Assembly (NCBI GenBank): GCA_008107755.1
Contig: VIRH01000027.1
Coordinates: forward strand, 33,079 to 97,078
Length of the DNA: 64,000 nucleotides
Source: Rhodobacterales bacterium
GTDB lineage: Bacteria; Pseudomonadota; Alphaproteobacteria; Rhizobiales; Stappiaceae
Direction: 5' to 3'
Made by a program: the position numbers and the translations under genes
Part shown: piece by piece, positions 54,563-63,207 of the stretch
How the letters are laid out: the number at the start of each line of letters is the position of its first letter
Numbering within the stretch: the stretch's first letter is position 1
The notes under the pieces: generated by a model
Seen by the model: only the letters and a program-made list of their open reading frames with translations
The model's database searches: none
What the model was told of the DNA's origin: nothing

Positions 54563-55492
54563 TTATGTATTTGTGTGTGTATGTCCTTGGAGTGAGGCTA
54601 CCAGCAGGTCAACTAATGCGGAACGTTGCTCCGGGCTCAGCTTATCGAGATTGCGTTGCCGCCAACGTACTGCTGGAAGATCAGCAACGTGTGGGATCTT
54701 CAATAGTTCCCAATTCGGTTCGCCGCGCTCAAAACCGATTAAAAATTCACGGTGGCGATCCGGCATTTCGCCGATCAACTTCCCAATCATTTCATTTTGG
54801 GTTTCGATCAGCTCTTCGATTGCCACATCCTCTTCCGTCATCCCTTCGAACCCATTGCGGTATTCATTGGCCAGGTCTTTAACGCGACCGGAAAGCACCT
54901 CGCCCATGGGTCTGTTGTGACTCAGCAGATAGACGACGAACGCCTCGCGCAACTCGTCGGTCAGTCCCTCATTGGCAAGCAGGTCTCGAACGTCGAAGAG
55001 ATCGCGCGGATGCTGACGATCCAATGCTGCAACCAGCTTGCCGGCATAAAGGTCAGCAAAAGACACAACGCTTGTTTCCGCGTAACCGAAGGCTTCTTCC
55101 ACTGCTTCAGTCACCGGAATTGTGGATGGTTCATGGACGACGCCGCGCAGTACTGGCGAGACTTCAATTTTCACCTGCGTTCCATCTGCAATGACCAGAA
55201 GCCGCAGAATTGTTCCCTCGCTTACATTCTCTGTAACCCGAGCGCCGGGCAATTCCTCTAACGCTGCCGCTTTGATCCGTTTCATGGCTGCGTCAATTTC
55301 GGCCAGGGCCTTTGGCCTCTCATGCATTGGCAGATACATGAGGTCTATATCCACCGAAAGACGCGGCAGGTTCCGAACGAAGAGGTTGATGGCTGTGCCG
55401 CCTTTGAGCGCAAAGCAGCTCTCGCGCGCCACGATGGGCAGAAGGCGCATGAGGAGCCGAACCTGACTTTGGTATTGGTCACGAAACGGCAT
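54563..55492 (-). CDS. abiEii: AbiEii-family nucleotidyltransferase toxin
   Basis: 309 residues of the AbiEii/type IV toxin fold: FALKGGTAINLFVRNLPRLSVDIDLMYLP contains the nucleotidyltransferase GG...(x)...DxD pattern (SVDIDLMYL). The downstream DLYAGKLVAALDRQHPRDLFDVRDLL is the second conserved block, also typical. The toxin transfers nucleotides and halts growth upon phage infection. It overlaps the antitoxin gene by 14 bases and is the second gene of the operon, the usual AbiE order. Confidence 0.88.
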   Translation of the reverse strand: MPFRDQYQSQVRLLMRLLPIVARESCFALKGGTAINLFVRNLPRLSVDIDLMYLPMHERPKALAEIDAAMKRIKAAALEELPGARVTENVSEGTILRLLVIADGTQVKIEVSPVLRGVVHEPSTIPVTEAVEEAFGYAETSVVSFADLYAGKLVAALDRQHPRDLFDVRDLLANEGLTDELREAFVVYLLSHNRPMGEVLSGRVKDLANEYRNGFEGMTEEDVAIEELIETQNEMIGKLIGEMPDRHREFLIGFERGEPNWELLKIPHVADLPAVRWRQRNLDKLSPEQRSALVDLLVASLQGHTHTNT

Positions 55493-56333
55493 CGAGGTCC
55501 TCCGGCACAGTTATCAAATAGACCGGATCAAGCTTTCCTCCGGAAACAAGCATGCGTTTGCCCTTCCCTAGATCGATTGCCTCCTTGTCCAGGCGCTTGA
55601 GCCACGCATGACGATGGCGATCCGCAAAGAAAAAGAAGAGGCGTTTAACCTTCACGCTGTCGCAATCGACGAGCAGTTTTTGCAAACGTCTCGGACTGAA
55701 ATTTGCCGCGCTTTGCATGATCATATCGGCCTGATGGAAACTCTCGTGCTTTGGTAATTCATCAAGCATTTCAAGATAGGCGCGCTCTGGCTGCGAAAGC
55801 GTCAAGGGCCAATCCCATTGCCCCCACGTGATCGTAGACAAACTACCGCCCTGTAAGCGGGTCAGATCGCGTCCGCTTCCATCCGCTATATTCCAGGCAA
55901 GACTGCTTAGCCCGAATGTGATGGGGTCGTTCCGGAACAGCGTTGCGCTGTTGTGATAGACGAAGCGCTGAGGGAGGTTCAGCTTTTTCAGCCATGCAGG
56001 TGGTTTCTTCGGCCCGTAGAGGTGAACGCTTTTGGTCTCGTGCGAGAGGTAGTGAGCAAATCCCTGTAGTTCCAGCGCTGTTCGCCCGCCGACGACGAGC
56101 GGCGTTCTCAGTAGCAAGGTCTGAAGCGATATAACGACTTGTTGCCAGCTTAGACTACCGCGTGGTCGCCTGTAGACGCTGCGAACGGGTTGCTCCAGCC
56201 ATCCGCTTTTGACGTAGTAGGCGCGCAGATTGCTGGCTATGCCACGTTCTTCCAGCCAAGCGGCATCAACGACTAGCCCTTCAGGCAGGTCCTTTTCAAG
56301 TCGGTTTAGCAATGAGGAAATATGCTCAGCCAT
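55479..56333 (-). CDS. abiEi: AbiEi-family antitoxin and transcriptional regulator
   Basis: 284 residues of the AbiEi_4-like antitoxin type. The N-terminal region (about 1-60, with VVDAAWLEERGIASNLRAYYVKSGW and VRSVYRRPRG) reads as a winged helix-turn-helix, then LLRTPLVVGGRTALELQGFAHYL. AbiEi neutralises AbiEii and represses its own promoter by cooperative binding to inverted repeats. A perfect 10-base inverted repeat lies 18-46 bases upstream of its ATG. Confidence 0.86.
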   Translation of the reverse strand: MAEHISSLLNRLEKDLPEGLVVDAAWLEERGIASNLRAYYVKSGWLEQPVRSVYRRPRGSLSWQQVVISLQTLLLRTPLVVGGRTALELQGFAHYLSHETKSVHLYGPKKPPAWLKKLNLPQRFVYHNSATLFRNDPITFGLSSLAWNIADGSGRDLTRLQGGSLSTITWGQWDWPLTLSQPERAYLEMLDELPKHESFHQADMIMQSAANFSPRRLQKLLVDCDSVKVKRLFFFFADRHRHAWLKRLDKEAIDLGKGKRMLVSGGKLDPVYLITVPEDLDAVS

Positions 56334-56350
56334 ACTGAGTATATTACATT

Positions 56351-56379
56351 ATTTTCAAACCATACTCAAGTTTGAAAAT
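56351..56379. promoter_or_regulatory. perfect inverted repeat upstream of abiEi, candidate autoregulatory operator
   Basis: ATTTTCAAAC (56351-56360) and GTTTGAAAAT (56370-56379) are perfect 10-base inverted copies with a nine-base spacer, located in the abiEi leader. AbiEi antitoxins are known to bind such repeats and repress the operon. No other copy is seen. Confidence 0.7.
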
Positions 56380-56510
56380 TTTACAGAAAGCTCAACACCA
56401 CTGAGTGAACAGGGAAAATGCTAAACTAGGCAGTACGGCCTTTCCCGCTAAGCTAGCGGGACGCTGGATGCCTGGGGTTGTTTCCGGAGGAATAAGTATA
56501 CGATTTCAAC

Positions 56511-56624
56511 ATCAATTAACTGCAATTCAAAATCCTCAACAGGTTCGCCGCCATTAATACGTTTGGCGTTGGAACACTATTGGAATTACTCGAACGTTTT
56601 AAAATAAAAGCCATTAGCGAGAAT
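56511..56624 (-). pseudogene. second, decayed ardA fragment
   Basis: Reading the minus strand from about 56615 gives NGFYFKTFE, then two stops, then NAKRINGGEPVEDFELQLID in the same frame. Over 35 codons it lines up without a gap with the DGFYFESFE...NRHGEPVEEFEIQFID region of the ardA pseudogene at 53662-54167. It is therefore a relic of a second, diverged ardA copy. Nothing of the rest of the gene is visible. Confidence 0.75.
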
Positions 56625-56646
56625 AAATAATGCAATCTATTTTCAG

Positions 56647-57780
56647 CTATACAGGCCACTCAACCCTATTAAAATCTTCCAGCCATACAGCAGAACGTTC
56701 AGGCTCAACCATTTTGGCAAAATCAATTGAACCACGAATATGGCTTTTCATACCCCAAACGCTATCAAACTTGCGCCTGTGTGAATGCTCTACAGGTCCG
56801 TACTTCTTTATATAGTACAAATGTTGATCTACTTTATCGCAAAAAGGCTTAGATAATCTAGGTTGGTCGTTTTCAATATTTAGCCCCAAAACAATCTTTT
56901 TAGAACCTGGCGGAACGACAGTCGTTTTGCGCATATTGGGGCGGTATCCAGCAGACGATAAAATACGGTAGACTGCACTGACTAATTCAGTAGCATTCCT
57001 TCGATTAAAGTCAGTGTTATGATATGAAAAACACAAATCATCACTGTACCTAGTGTAATATAGGCCTTTCTGTTTAGCCTCTAAATACAATGCCTCATCA
57101 AGAGGCTTCATAATAAGATTGGATAGTCTGGGGCTACTTGGCGCTCCTTGTGGTAGGTATCCGAGTAACTGCTGGCTGTATCCCTGAATGATCTTATTGC
57201 GCTTATGAACCCTCCAATTTGGGTACTCCTTACGGGGGCTATGTGGCGATGTGCCGATTGTACACAAGCGAGCCAATTCAAATGAGACGAGGGGCTGGTA
57301 CTCAAGGCTCCTGAACAAGCGGAAAACCTGGATCTCAGAAATCGATCCAAAAAAGTCTTCTACATCAATTTTTATCAACCAGCGCGCTCCACAATGAACG
57401 CTAGCAGCCTTCACAATAGAGCTATGCCTTTCAAAGGCATGGCTCGAACCATGCACTGGTAGTGGTTTTAAAATAAACTCGTTTATCCATCTCTGCGTTC
57501 GCATCAACTGAGGGGCTGGTATCGAAATAAACCTGCGTCCGCCTCTTCGTTTTCTAATTGAAAACCGTTGATAGGCATCTAAGTCAGTGCGATCAACAAA
57601 TTGTCTGAGCTCTTTGACATTGACACCAACTCTTGTAGCAAGATGATTAAGAGTAAGCAAAGAAGGTATATTCTCTGCTTTACGAAGAACAGTATCAACC
57701 TGATCTACAGCGGCATCAATCGTCTGCGAATCAAGACCTTTCGATTTAGCTTCTTTTATATAAGTTTGAGGGAGCCACAT
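56647..57780 (-). CDS. retron-type reverse transcriptase
   Basis: 377 residues. The RT domains are in order: SIRKRRGGRRFISIP (about 74-88), catalytic motif A LIKIDVEDFFGSI with Asp139, motif B GYLPQGAPSSPRLSNL (207-222), and motif C YSDD at 245-248. RKTTVVPPGSKKIVLGLNI follows; the VLG at 297-299 stands where retron RTs have VTG. There is no maturase or endonuclease domain, which separates it from group II introns. HSSIVKAASVH at 119-129 resembles the NAxxH region of retron RTs. It would make msDNA from the structured RNA just upstream. The GGAG ribosome-binding site overlaps the base of that RNA's fold. Confidence 0.88.
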   Translation of the reverse strand: MWLPQTYIKEAKSKGLDSQTIDAAVDQVDTVLRKAENIPSLLTLNHLATRVGVNVKELRQFVDRTDLDAYQRFSIRKRRGGRRFISIPAPQLMRTQRWINEFILKPLPVHGSSHAFERHSSIVKAASVHCGARWLIKIDVEDFFGSISEIQVFRLFRSLEYQPLVSFELARLCTIGTSPHSPRKEYPNWRVHKRNKIIQGYSQQLLGYLPQGAPSSPRLSNLIMKPLDEALYLEAKQKGLYYTRYSDDLCFSYHNTDFNRRNATELVSAVYRILSSAGYRPNMRKTTVVPPGSKKIVLGLNIENDQPRLSKPFCDKVDQHLYYIKKYGPVEHSHRRKFDSVWGMKSHIRGSIDFAKMVEPERSAVWLEDFNRVEWPV

Positions 57781-57961
57781 TCAATTACTCCGTCACGCCG
57801 CCGCAGGCGGCGGAGCGCTTCGACACCGAAGGCACACGCACCGGACAAATGTCGAAGTGCTCCGCCTCCAGTAATGCATGAGTTTTTCCATGAGGATCAG
57901 GAACTCCTTACCCCAACAACCGCAGTTGCCGCAGCTAATAGACACTAACTGCTTGCGAACA
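57781..57961 (-). ncRNA. candidate retron non-coding RNA (msr-msd)
   Basis: 181 bases between the PRTase stop and the RT start, with no reading frame. Read 5' to 3' on the minus strand: hairpin 1 (57952-57931, eight pairs with two wobbles, six-base loop); hairpin 2 (57906-57880, GAGTT/AACTC plus inner pairs); a long hairpin (57866-57809) with two eight-pair arms, GGCGGAGC and CTTCGACA against their complements, broken by one A-C mismatch and closed by a 24-base loop. ATTACT (57875-57870) pairs with AGTAAT (57789-57784) around this. Short hairpins followed by one long mismatched stem is the layout of msr then msd. No clear a1/a2 pair was found, so the ends are uncertain. Confidence 0.65.
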
Positions 57962-59224
57962 CTAATCAATTGCGGCTCCTCTCAACTGAAGAGGATAATA
58001 GTAATCACTGCCAACCTCAAGTGGGACTTGTAATTTACCCCTATATTTTCGAGCAGCATTAAGCTCCGCATTGCCTTTAGGTGTTATTCGCCTTTGCGGT
58101 GTGATGAAACCCCATTTAATACACTTACTTAATAATTTTTCACAATCTTGAGTATTTAATCCTGTGGCAAAACTAAGAGTCGATCGTTTTCTCTGCCCAA
58201 TCGCAATAAGTCCTAATACGACTAGAATTTTTTGACCAAGTTCTCCCCTTCGAAGTAATGCCCCTCCTTGAGCAATTCGCTTCTGGCCAATCTCCAAGAG
58301 TAGAGCTGTTGTATCTCTTCTCTTTACCTCTTCTGGAAACACCGACTGTGTGGATGAAGAAACGGTTCGGTTTGGAAACAGGCCTATCCAATTACTGTTT
58401 TTAAAATCCGGCTCCCACAAAATCCCTGGCGTATTATTCGGACAGCCGTGTTCAAACACTATGGCCGCCATACCCTCGTGAAAACCAAACCACATGTTCT
58501 TACGGCGCTTATTGGCAATACGACCATACTTCCTACAGAGCGCGAATATTTTGTCTCGCATTTCTGTTCGCATCGGAATCGTATGAAATGACGGTGCGTC
58601 ACGTTCTATATGAAGTTTAGGCGCTGATCTATGTGAGATAACGGAATCATAGCCGCTGTCTGTGGCGGAGTATGAGACCACATCAAAATTGACGTACTTC
58701 AGAGATCTCCATGAGCGGATAGTTTTGTCAGAAAGAAAGCTATCAATAAAATCTCTTACGCGCTTGCCAGATCCAACAATATCATCGATGAACAGAATAG
58801 TATTGCATTTGGTCTCCTTCATCTTTTCTTTTGTCGGATGGTTTAAGTATTTTTTGGGGTTTTCTTTCGAAAAACTTCTAATCACTTGTGCGACAATCGC
58901 TTCGCTTCCCTGATCTGACGAAGCGGAGAGCGAATTAACCGTTTGGCTTGCTTCGTCGACCAAAACCTGCTCAAAAAATGGTATTGGTCTCCAGTCTCTT
59001 GTTGCCAGCTCTCTAACTGCATATAGAGCAACAGCACCGTCATAAGTGTCCGCTACAGACATGATTTGTTTCTTTAATTTTCGCTGGAACTCACTATGTG
59101 AAACTAGAGTTAAAGAGTTCGCCAGTTTGATAGCAACCTCTAGATCGAGAGGTTCAAACTGGTTTAGCCATTTCTGCCCTTGCTCAGAGTAAATTAGTAG
59201 TCGCTCGTCGGGGCGTTTAGGCAT
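57962..59224 (-). CDS. phosphoribosyltransferase-like (PRTase-CE type) protein with winged-helix domain
   Basis: 420 residues from the ATG at 59224, preferred over the TTG at 59236 because of the double GAGG upstream. The PRPP-binding loop FIDDIVGSGKRVRDF (about 145-159) marks a phosphoribosyltransferase of the kind found as an effector in prokaryotic conflict systems and in PRTase-containing retrons. The last 110 residues (ILVVLGLIAIGQRKRSTLSF, then LLSKCIKWGFITPQRRITPKG) read as a winged helix. The start overlaps the helicase stop by eight bases, and the stop is followed by the candidate ncRNA and RT, so it may be the retron's toxic effector, held inactive by RT-msDNA. That role is inference. 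Confidence 0.8.
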   Translation of the reverse strand: MPKRPDERLLIYSEQGQKWLNQFEPLDLEVAIKLANSLTLVSHSEFQRKLKKQIMSVADTYDGAVALYAVRELATRDWRPIPFFEQVLVDEASQTVNSLSASSDQGSEAIVAQVIRSFSKENPKKYLNHPTKEKMKETKCNTILFIDDIVGSGKRVRDFIDSFLSDKTIRSWRSLKYVNFDVVSYSATDSGYDSVISHRSAPKLHIERDAPSFHTIPMRTEMRDKIFALCRKYGRIANKRRKNMWFGFHEGMAAIVFEHGCPNNTPGILWEPDFKNSNWIGLFPNRTVSSSTQSVFPEEVKRRDTTALLLEIGQKRIAQGGALLRRGELGQKILVVLGLIAIGQRKRSTLSFATGLNTQDCEKLLSKCIKWGFITPQRRITPKGNAELNAARKYRGKLQVPLEVGSDYYYPLQLRGAAID

Positions 59225-61220
59225 TTGGAACCTCAACCTCTTTTATCTGCCAGCCGTTAGCTTCAAGAACTTTACAATCATCTTCAGATACTCTGTCCTC
59301 GTGCATTGCTAGACAAACGAGATGTCGCGGTCGACTAGTAGCGACGTACATCAAGCGAAGAAATTTTTTATTCGCTTTGTCAGCTGCGTTGTGATGCGGC
59401 TCCGCACGCAAGTCGCAATTCTTATTTTCTGCGGTTGGTCGCTCTTGCATAAAGTGCGGCAACATGGCTTGCACATCAAAACAGTGGTGCTTTGTCTCGA
59501 GAATTAGAGTCGCGTCATGAGTCTGTCCCTTGACTCTGTGAATAGTAGATAGCTCGATATTTAAACCGCTCTGGTGGCAATAGATATTTTCTAATTCCTT
59601 ATTTGATGCTGATAGATCCTTTGCAGCATTGGAATAGATGAAGAAGCTAGATATGACCGCATCTTCAAGATCAATGCTAAGTATTTTGCACGCAACTTTA
59701 GAAAGGTTATTCCAATTTTGTTCAGTTAAAACACCTGACTTTGCAAGACAAGCAAACAGTATCTTGCGAAAATCATCTCGCTTTCCGTTATCTGTAAGCC
59801 AAGTATCAAATGATTTACGGGAAAAATGTTTCCCGTCCAAATCTGTCTGCCCAATAGATCTGAGAACTTTTAAGGTCGTATCGATAAGTATGTCGTAACC
59901 GCGATGATAACCGTTCGGCGGAAGCGATTGGCAATACCTGACGGCATCACAAAAGTTTTCAAAAGCGGGATTGGCTTTGCTTTTTTGATTATCAAAAGCT
60001 GGCCAATAGCTAGAGATACTTAGATCCTTTTGAGGGTCTACAACAGGCTTTCCAACACCTCCAACCGCTACGGCACGGATTTTTTTTAATTCGTCTCTTT
60101 CAAACTGCTCCTGGACGACATCGCCAAAACTCTTCACCACATGCGTTAGGCTTGCGTCATTATAAAGAAAGATGGTTGGATTGAAGCCTTCTTTGGCACA
60201 TACTCCAACCTGAGCCTCTTGCCTTTCTGCGTCCCACCCTGAAGTCAACGCAATTTCATTGTGGCTGAATGCTTTCGCTATATTTGCGAGAATCGACCCG
60301 AAGCGATGTGAATGGTTTATTACCTCAAACATGTCTTCTTGAGATCTTTCATTGTAGCTCGTATTAGGCGCTTCACCGCCTCCGATCCCATTAAAAATAG
60401 CTTGGTCCGGATCGCCAAAACGTTGGATAGACGTGGAGTTATCAGCGGAATAAAAAATCTGATTTATTAGCTCGTCTTGATGAGCTTGTGTGTCTTGCAT
60501 CTCATCAACAAATAATCTGCTGAATCTTTGGCGTAGCGAGCTAGTTAATAGACTATTCTGCTTTGCTTCAGACATCGCAATCGCAAATACGTCCTGAAAA
60601 AATAGGTAGCCTTCTGAAATCAAATTTGTGCGGACTGTAACGAGGTCTTGATAGGAAGCGGATTGAGATTCTTTCTTGAATCCAGGCACCTGAAATTGAT
60701 AATTACCATCGACGAAAATCAGCTTAAAGCCAAACAACGATTCTGGAACGCCACCTTTTTTTTCTAGATATAACTTTGTTTTGTGTTTCAGCTTTCGCTC
60801 AATCTGGCTAACACAGATACCATCGTCTACTACATTGATTGATATTCCGTCTGACCGTAGAGATGGAAATGCAACAAACTTGCCAGCGAATTCTTGAATT
60901 GTCCCAATAAAATGCGGATAAGAAAGTAAACGTTGCGCTTCGTTAAATTTAGAATTTTGTAGACGGCTAATTATTTCATTCTTTGCAGCGTTTGTATGTG
61001 AAAGTACACAAATACCGCGATCTTGGTGCGCCCATTTTTCAGCTAACAAGATCAACTTTGCGGCTATGAGAGTTGTTTTTCCACTGCCAGGACAAGCTTG
61101 AACATCAATTGAACCCATTGACTTCAAAATATTCCGACGCTGTTCGTCAAACTTTAAGCCCTCAGAACGTTCTAAATCGTCAATATCAGCATCAATGATT
61201 TGCAGCTGTCCGCTAAGCAC
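59217..61220 (-). CDS. gajB: UvrD/PcrA-like superfamily 1 helicase (GajB-like)
   Basis: 667 residues with a GTG start at 61220 overlapping the OLD gene by eight bases. Superfamily 1 motifs: Walker A ACPGSGKTT (42-50), Walker B LFVDEMQDTQ, motif III-like RFGDPDQAIF, motif V STIHRVKGQTHD and motif VI LMYVATSRPRHL. In Gabija, GajB sits directly after a GajA nuclease and senses nucleotide depletion or DNA ends. It is longer than the type GajB (about 490 residues). It is followed by an overlapping PRTase gene, not part of the classic two-gene Gabija. Confidence 0.85.
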   Translation of the reverse strand: MLSGQLQIIDADIDDLERSEGLKFDEQRRNILKSMGSIDVQACPGSGKTTLIAAKLILLAEKWAHQDRGICVLSHTNAAKNEIISRLQNSKFNEAQRLLSYPHFIGTIQEFAGKFVAFPSLRSDGISINVVDDGICVSQIERKLKHKTKLYLEKKGGVPESLFGFKLIFVDGNYQFQVPGFKKESQSASYQDLVTVRTNLISEGYLFFQDVFAIAMSEAKQNSLLTSSLRQRFSRLFVDEMQDTQAHQDELINQIFYSADNSTSIQRFGDPDQAIFNGIGGGEAPNTSYNERSQEDMFEVINHSHRFGSILANIAKAFSHNEIALTSGWDAERQEAQVGVCAKEGFNPTIFLYNDASLTHVVKSFGDVVQEQFERDELKKIRAVAVGGVGKPVVDPQKDLSISSYWPAFDNQKSKANPAFENFCDAVRYCQSLPPNGYHRGYDILIDTTLKVLRSIGQTDLDGKHFSRKSFDTWLTDNGKRDDFRKILFACLAKSGVLTEQNWNNLSKVACKILSIDLEDAVISSFFIYSNAAKDLSASNKELENIYCHQSGLNIELSTIHRVKGQTHDATLILETKHHCFDVQAMLPHFMQERPTAENKNCDLRAEPHHNAADKANKKFLRLMYVATSRPRHLVCLAMHEDRVSEDDCKVLEANGWQIKEVEVPNA

Positions 61221-63207
61221 TTACAGCCTCCACACCATTAGCTGCGTCCCGGCCTATGGTAAGGTAATCCAAAGCCGAAACGATATATGGCGGCAACCTA
61301 GTTCTCAATTCATCAGCGAATTGAGCCCTTATATCTTCCGATGAAACACCAGCTGCTTTGTTTTGTATTTCAGCCTGAAGACTACTCTCCAGAATTTCGG
61401 CTAGTTTGTATGCAAAGTCTGTCTTGCTGACTTTGCTTTGAATATAAGTAGCCTGAATATCCAGCTTCTTTTCATCATCGGTTTCGCCTGCTGCAATTGT
61501 ATCGATCCCATCAAGGGATCCATTCACAGCTTTGTAGCAATCTTCGAAAAGGCCATAACGTGCTAAACAGAACTCTAGTGTCCATCTATCAGAAACAAAA
61601 ACTTCAACACATTGCACATTCAAACCTTCGGCATGAGATGATTTGCGGTCATCGATCTGGGTTTTCAAAGTTCCTGGATTGTCATTTTCCCAATAACTCT
61701 CGTTTCCACCACTGCCTGTCACTGGGTTTGGTGCCTTGAAATCGACGAAACCATATTCATTGTAGTCAGCAGATTTTGCGCATTGTGGCCATAGGTCAAG
61801 GTCGCGAAGTACAGCGACATTGACTGGATACCAATCTTTGGATTCCGCTTCATTGTCTTTCCCTGGTCGCAGGAATAGTCTCGCAAAGCGCTTCCAAGAG
61901 CCGCTGTTGTCGTATTTCACTACCGAGATGCCATAGTCTTCCAGGGGACGTCCCAGTAGCTTGGCGATGGTTGGTAGCAGAATGTTTTCGCCATCACCTT
62001 CAACAAATAGAAGGCCTTTTGCAAAGAAAACATTTGCCTTCGTCGCATCGAGAAATTTTCGGAGATAGCTGTAATCACTGCCGTCAAGTTTTGTTTCCCC
62101 CTCTCTAAGCGGCCACGCTCTACCGCTGTTCATCATGATCACTTCAGAGGGGTCCGCTTTTGAGGAAATATTTGGGCTATGCGTGGTCAGAATACATTGA
62201 ACACCATCGGGAACAGTACTCGAGGTGACTTTGCTATTGATGAACTTTAGAAGTTTCATCTGCAACTGCGGATGAAGGTGAGCTTCTGGCTCCTCTATCA
62301 AAAGAAGCGGAAACTCCTTGTCCTTCTCTTGTTCCAGAAGGAGAAGTTCAGCAGCCATAAATAAAATATTGTGATAGCCAAGCCCTTGGATATATCTATC
62401 TTCAGTGAGAGTAAGGCTCAGGCTCTCCAGAACAGTTCGTAAGTGTCTGCGCTGCTCAGGTTCTGACAGATCGTCAACTTGATCGCTTTTAATACCAGCG
62501 ATGTTTATGTGCGCTCCTAAGCTATCCTGATCGTCTTTGAAAATGAGATTATAGAGGTATTCATACCTAATTTTTAAAGCAGCGTTCGCTATCGATTTTT
62601 CATCTTTTATTAGCTCGCTATTAGCATCTCCAACGACTTTAAGAATGGCCTTAACATCGTTCTTGATTTCCTGCGACGAATTCAGGATTTGGGCAAGCCT
62701 GGATGCACGACCCGATGAAAGCTCGGATTCTGCGTCGCGGAGCGGTTTGAGATAGGTGGTGGCGAGAAAGTCCCGTATTTCACTCTCAACGGAAAGGCCA
62801 TTTGCATCTTGGCCGGATTTTATTTCAGTCTTGATATAAGGGTAGCCGCGTTTTTCACGGCCAGTATTTTGAGCAATTAGAGATATATAAAGTACTGAGC
62901 GGCGTTTTTTTACGCCACCTTCTTCATATCCTTCATGAGTTAGGTGCTCTACAAACCTATGAGCTTGCTTATCAATATTGGTGAACCTGAGCTCAATAGA
63001 TAGGTGTTGAGTACTGTCGTGGAAATCACTTTCCGAGATGTAAGTACGATCATGAGAGTTGGTTCCAAGCACAAATCTAATAGCGTCAATTAGGCTGGTT
63101 TTGCCTGAATTATTTTGTCCGACTAAAACATTCAGGCCTGCGTTAAGCGACAGTTCAAATTCTCGAAAAATCCGGAAATTTTTGATTTTTATTTTATCCA
63201 AATACAC
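61213..63207 (-). CDS. gajA: OLD-family ATP-dependent endonuclease, class 2 (GajA-like)
   Basis: 664 residues with a GTG start preceded by AAAGGG. The ABC-type ATPase half has Walker A GQNNSGKTS (30-38), Walker B LLLIEEPEAHLHPQ and switch histidine LTTHSPNISS. The TOPRIM half has the glutamate in LLFVEGDGENILL and the DxD in VAVLRDLDLW, so both active sites look complete. Class 2 OLD proteins occur next to UvrD-like helicases, as here. It is the first gene of the operon, with AT-rich DNA upstream for a promoter. Confidence 0.87.
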   Translation of the reverse strand: MYLDKIKIKNFRIFREFELSLNAGLNVLVGQNNSGKTSLIDAIRFVLGTNSHDRTYISESDFHDSTQHLSIELRFTNIDKQAHRFVEHLTHEGYEEGGVKKRRSVLYISLIAQNTGREKRGYPYIKTEIKSGQDANGLSVESEIRDFLATTYLKPLRDAESELSSGRASRLAQILNSSQEIKNDVKAILKVVGDANSELIKDEKSIANAALKIRYEYLYNLIFKDDQDSLGAHINIAGIKSDQVDDLSEPEQRRHLRTVLESLSLTLTEDRYIQGLGYHNILFMAAELLLLEQEKDKEFPLLLIEEPEAHLHPQLQMKLLKFINSKVTSSTVPDGVQCILTTHSPNISSKADPSEVIMMNSGRAWPLREGETKLDGSDYSYLRKFLDATKANVFFAKGLLFVEGDGENILLPTIAKLLGRPLEDYGISVVKYDNSGSWKRFARLFLRPGKDNEAESKDWYPVNVAVLRDLDLWPQCAKSADYNEYGFVDFKAPNPVTGSGGNESYWENDNPGTLKTQIDDRKSSHAEGLNVQCVEVFVSDRWTLEFCLARYGLFEDCYKAVNGSLDGIDTIAAGETDDEKKLDIQATYIQSKVSKTDFAYKLAEILESSLQAEIQNKAAGVSSEDIRAQFADELRTRLPPYIVSALDYLTIGRDAANGVEAVSA

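Noticed and set aside
56647..57780. Group II intron reading of the RT gene
   Set aside because: No maturase (domain X) or HNH region follows the RT domain and no intron domain V-like sequence was seen nearby; the neighbours fit a retron.
57781..57972. Search for a1/a2 retron repeats, for example CAATTG at 57967-57972 against AATTG near the RT start
   Set aside because: Only five bases match and one arm lies in the PRTase coding end; not enough to define the ncRNA ends.
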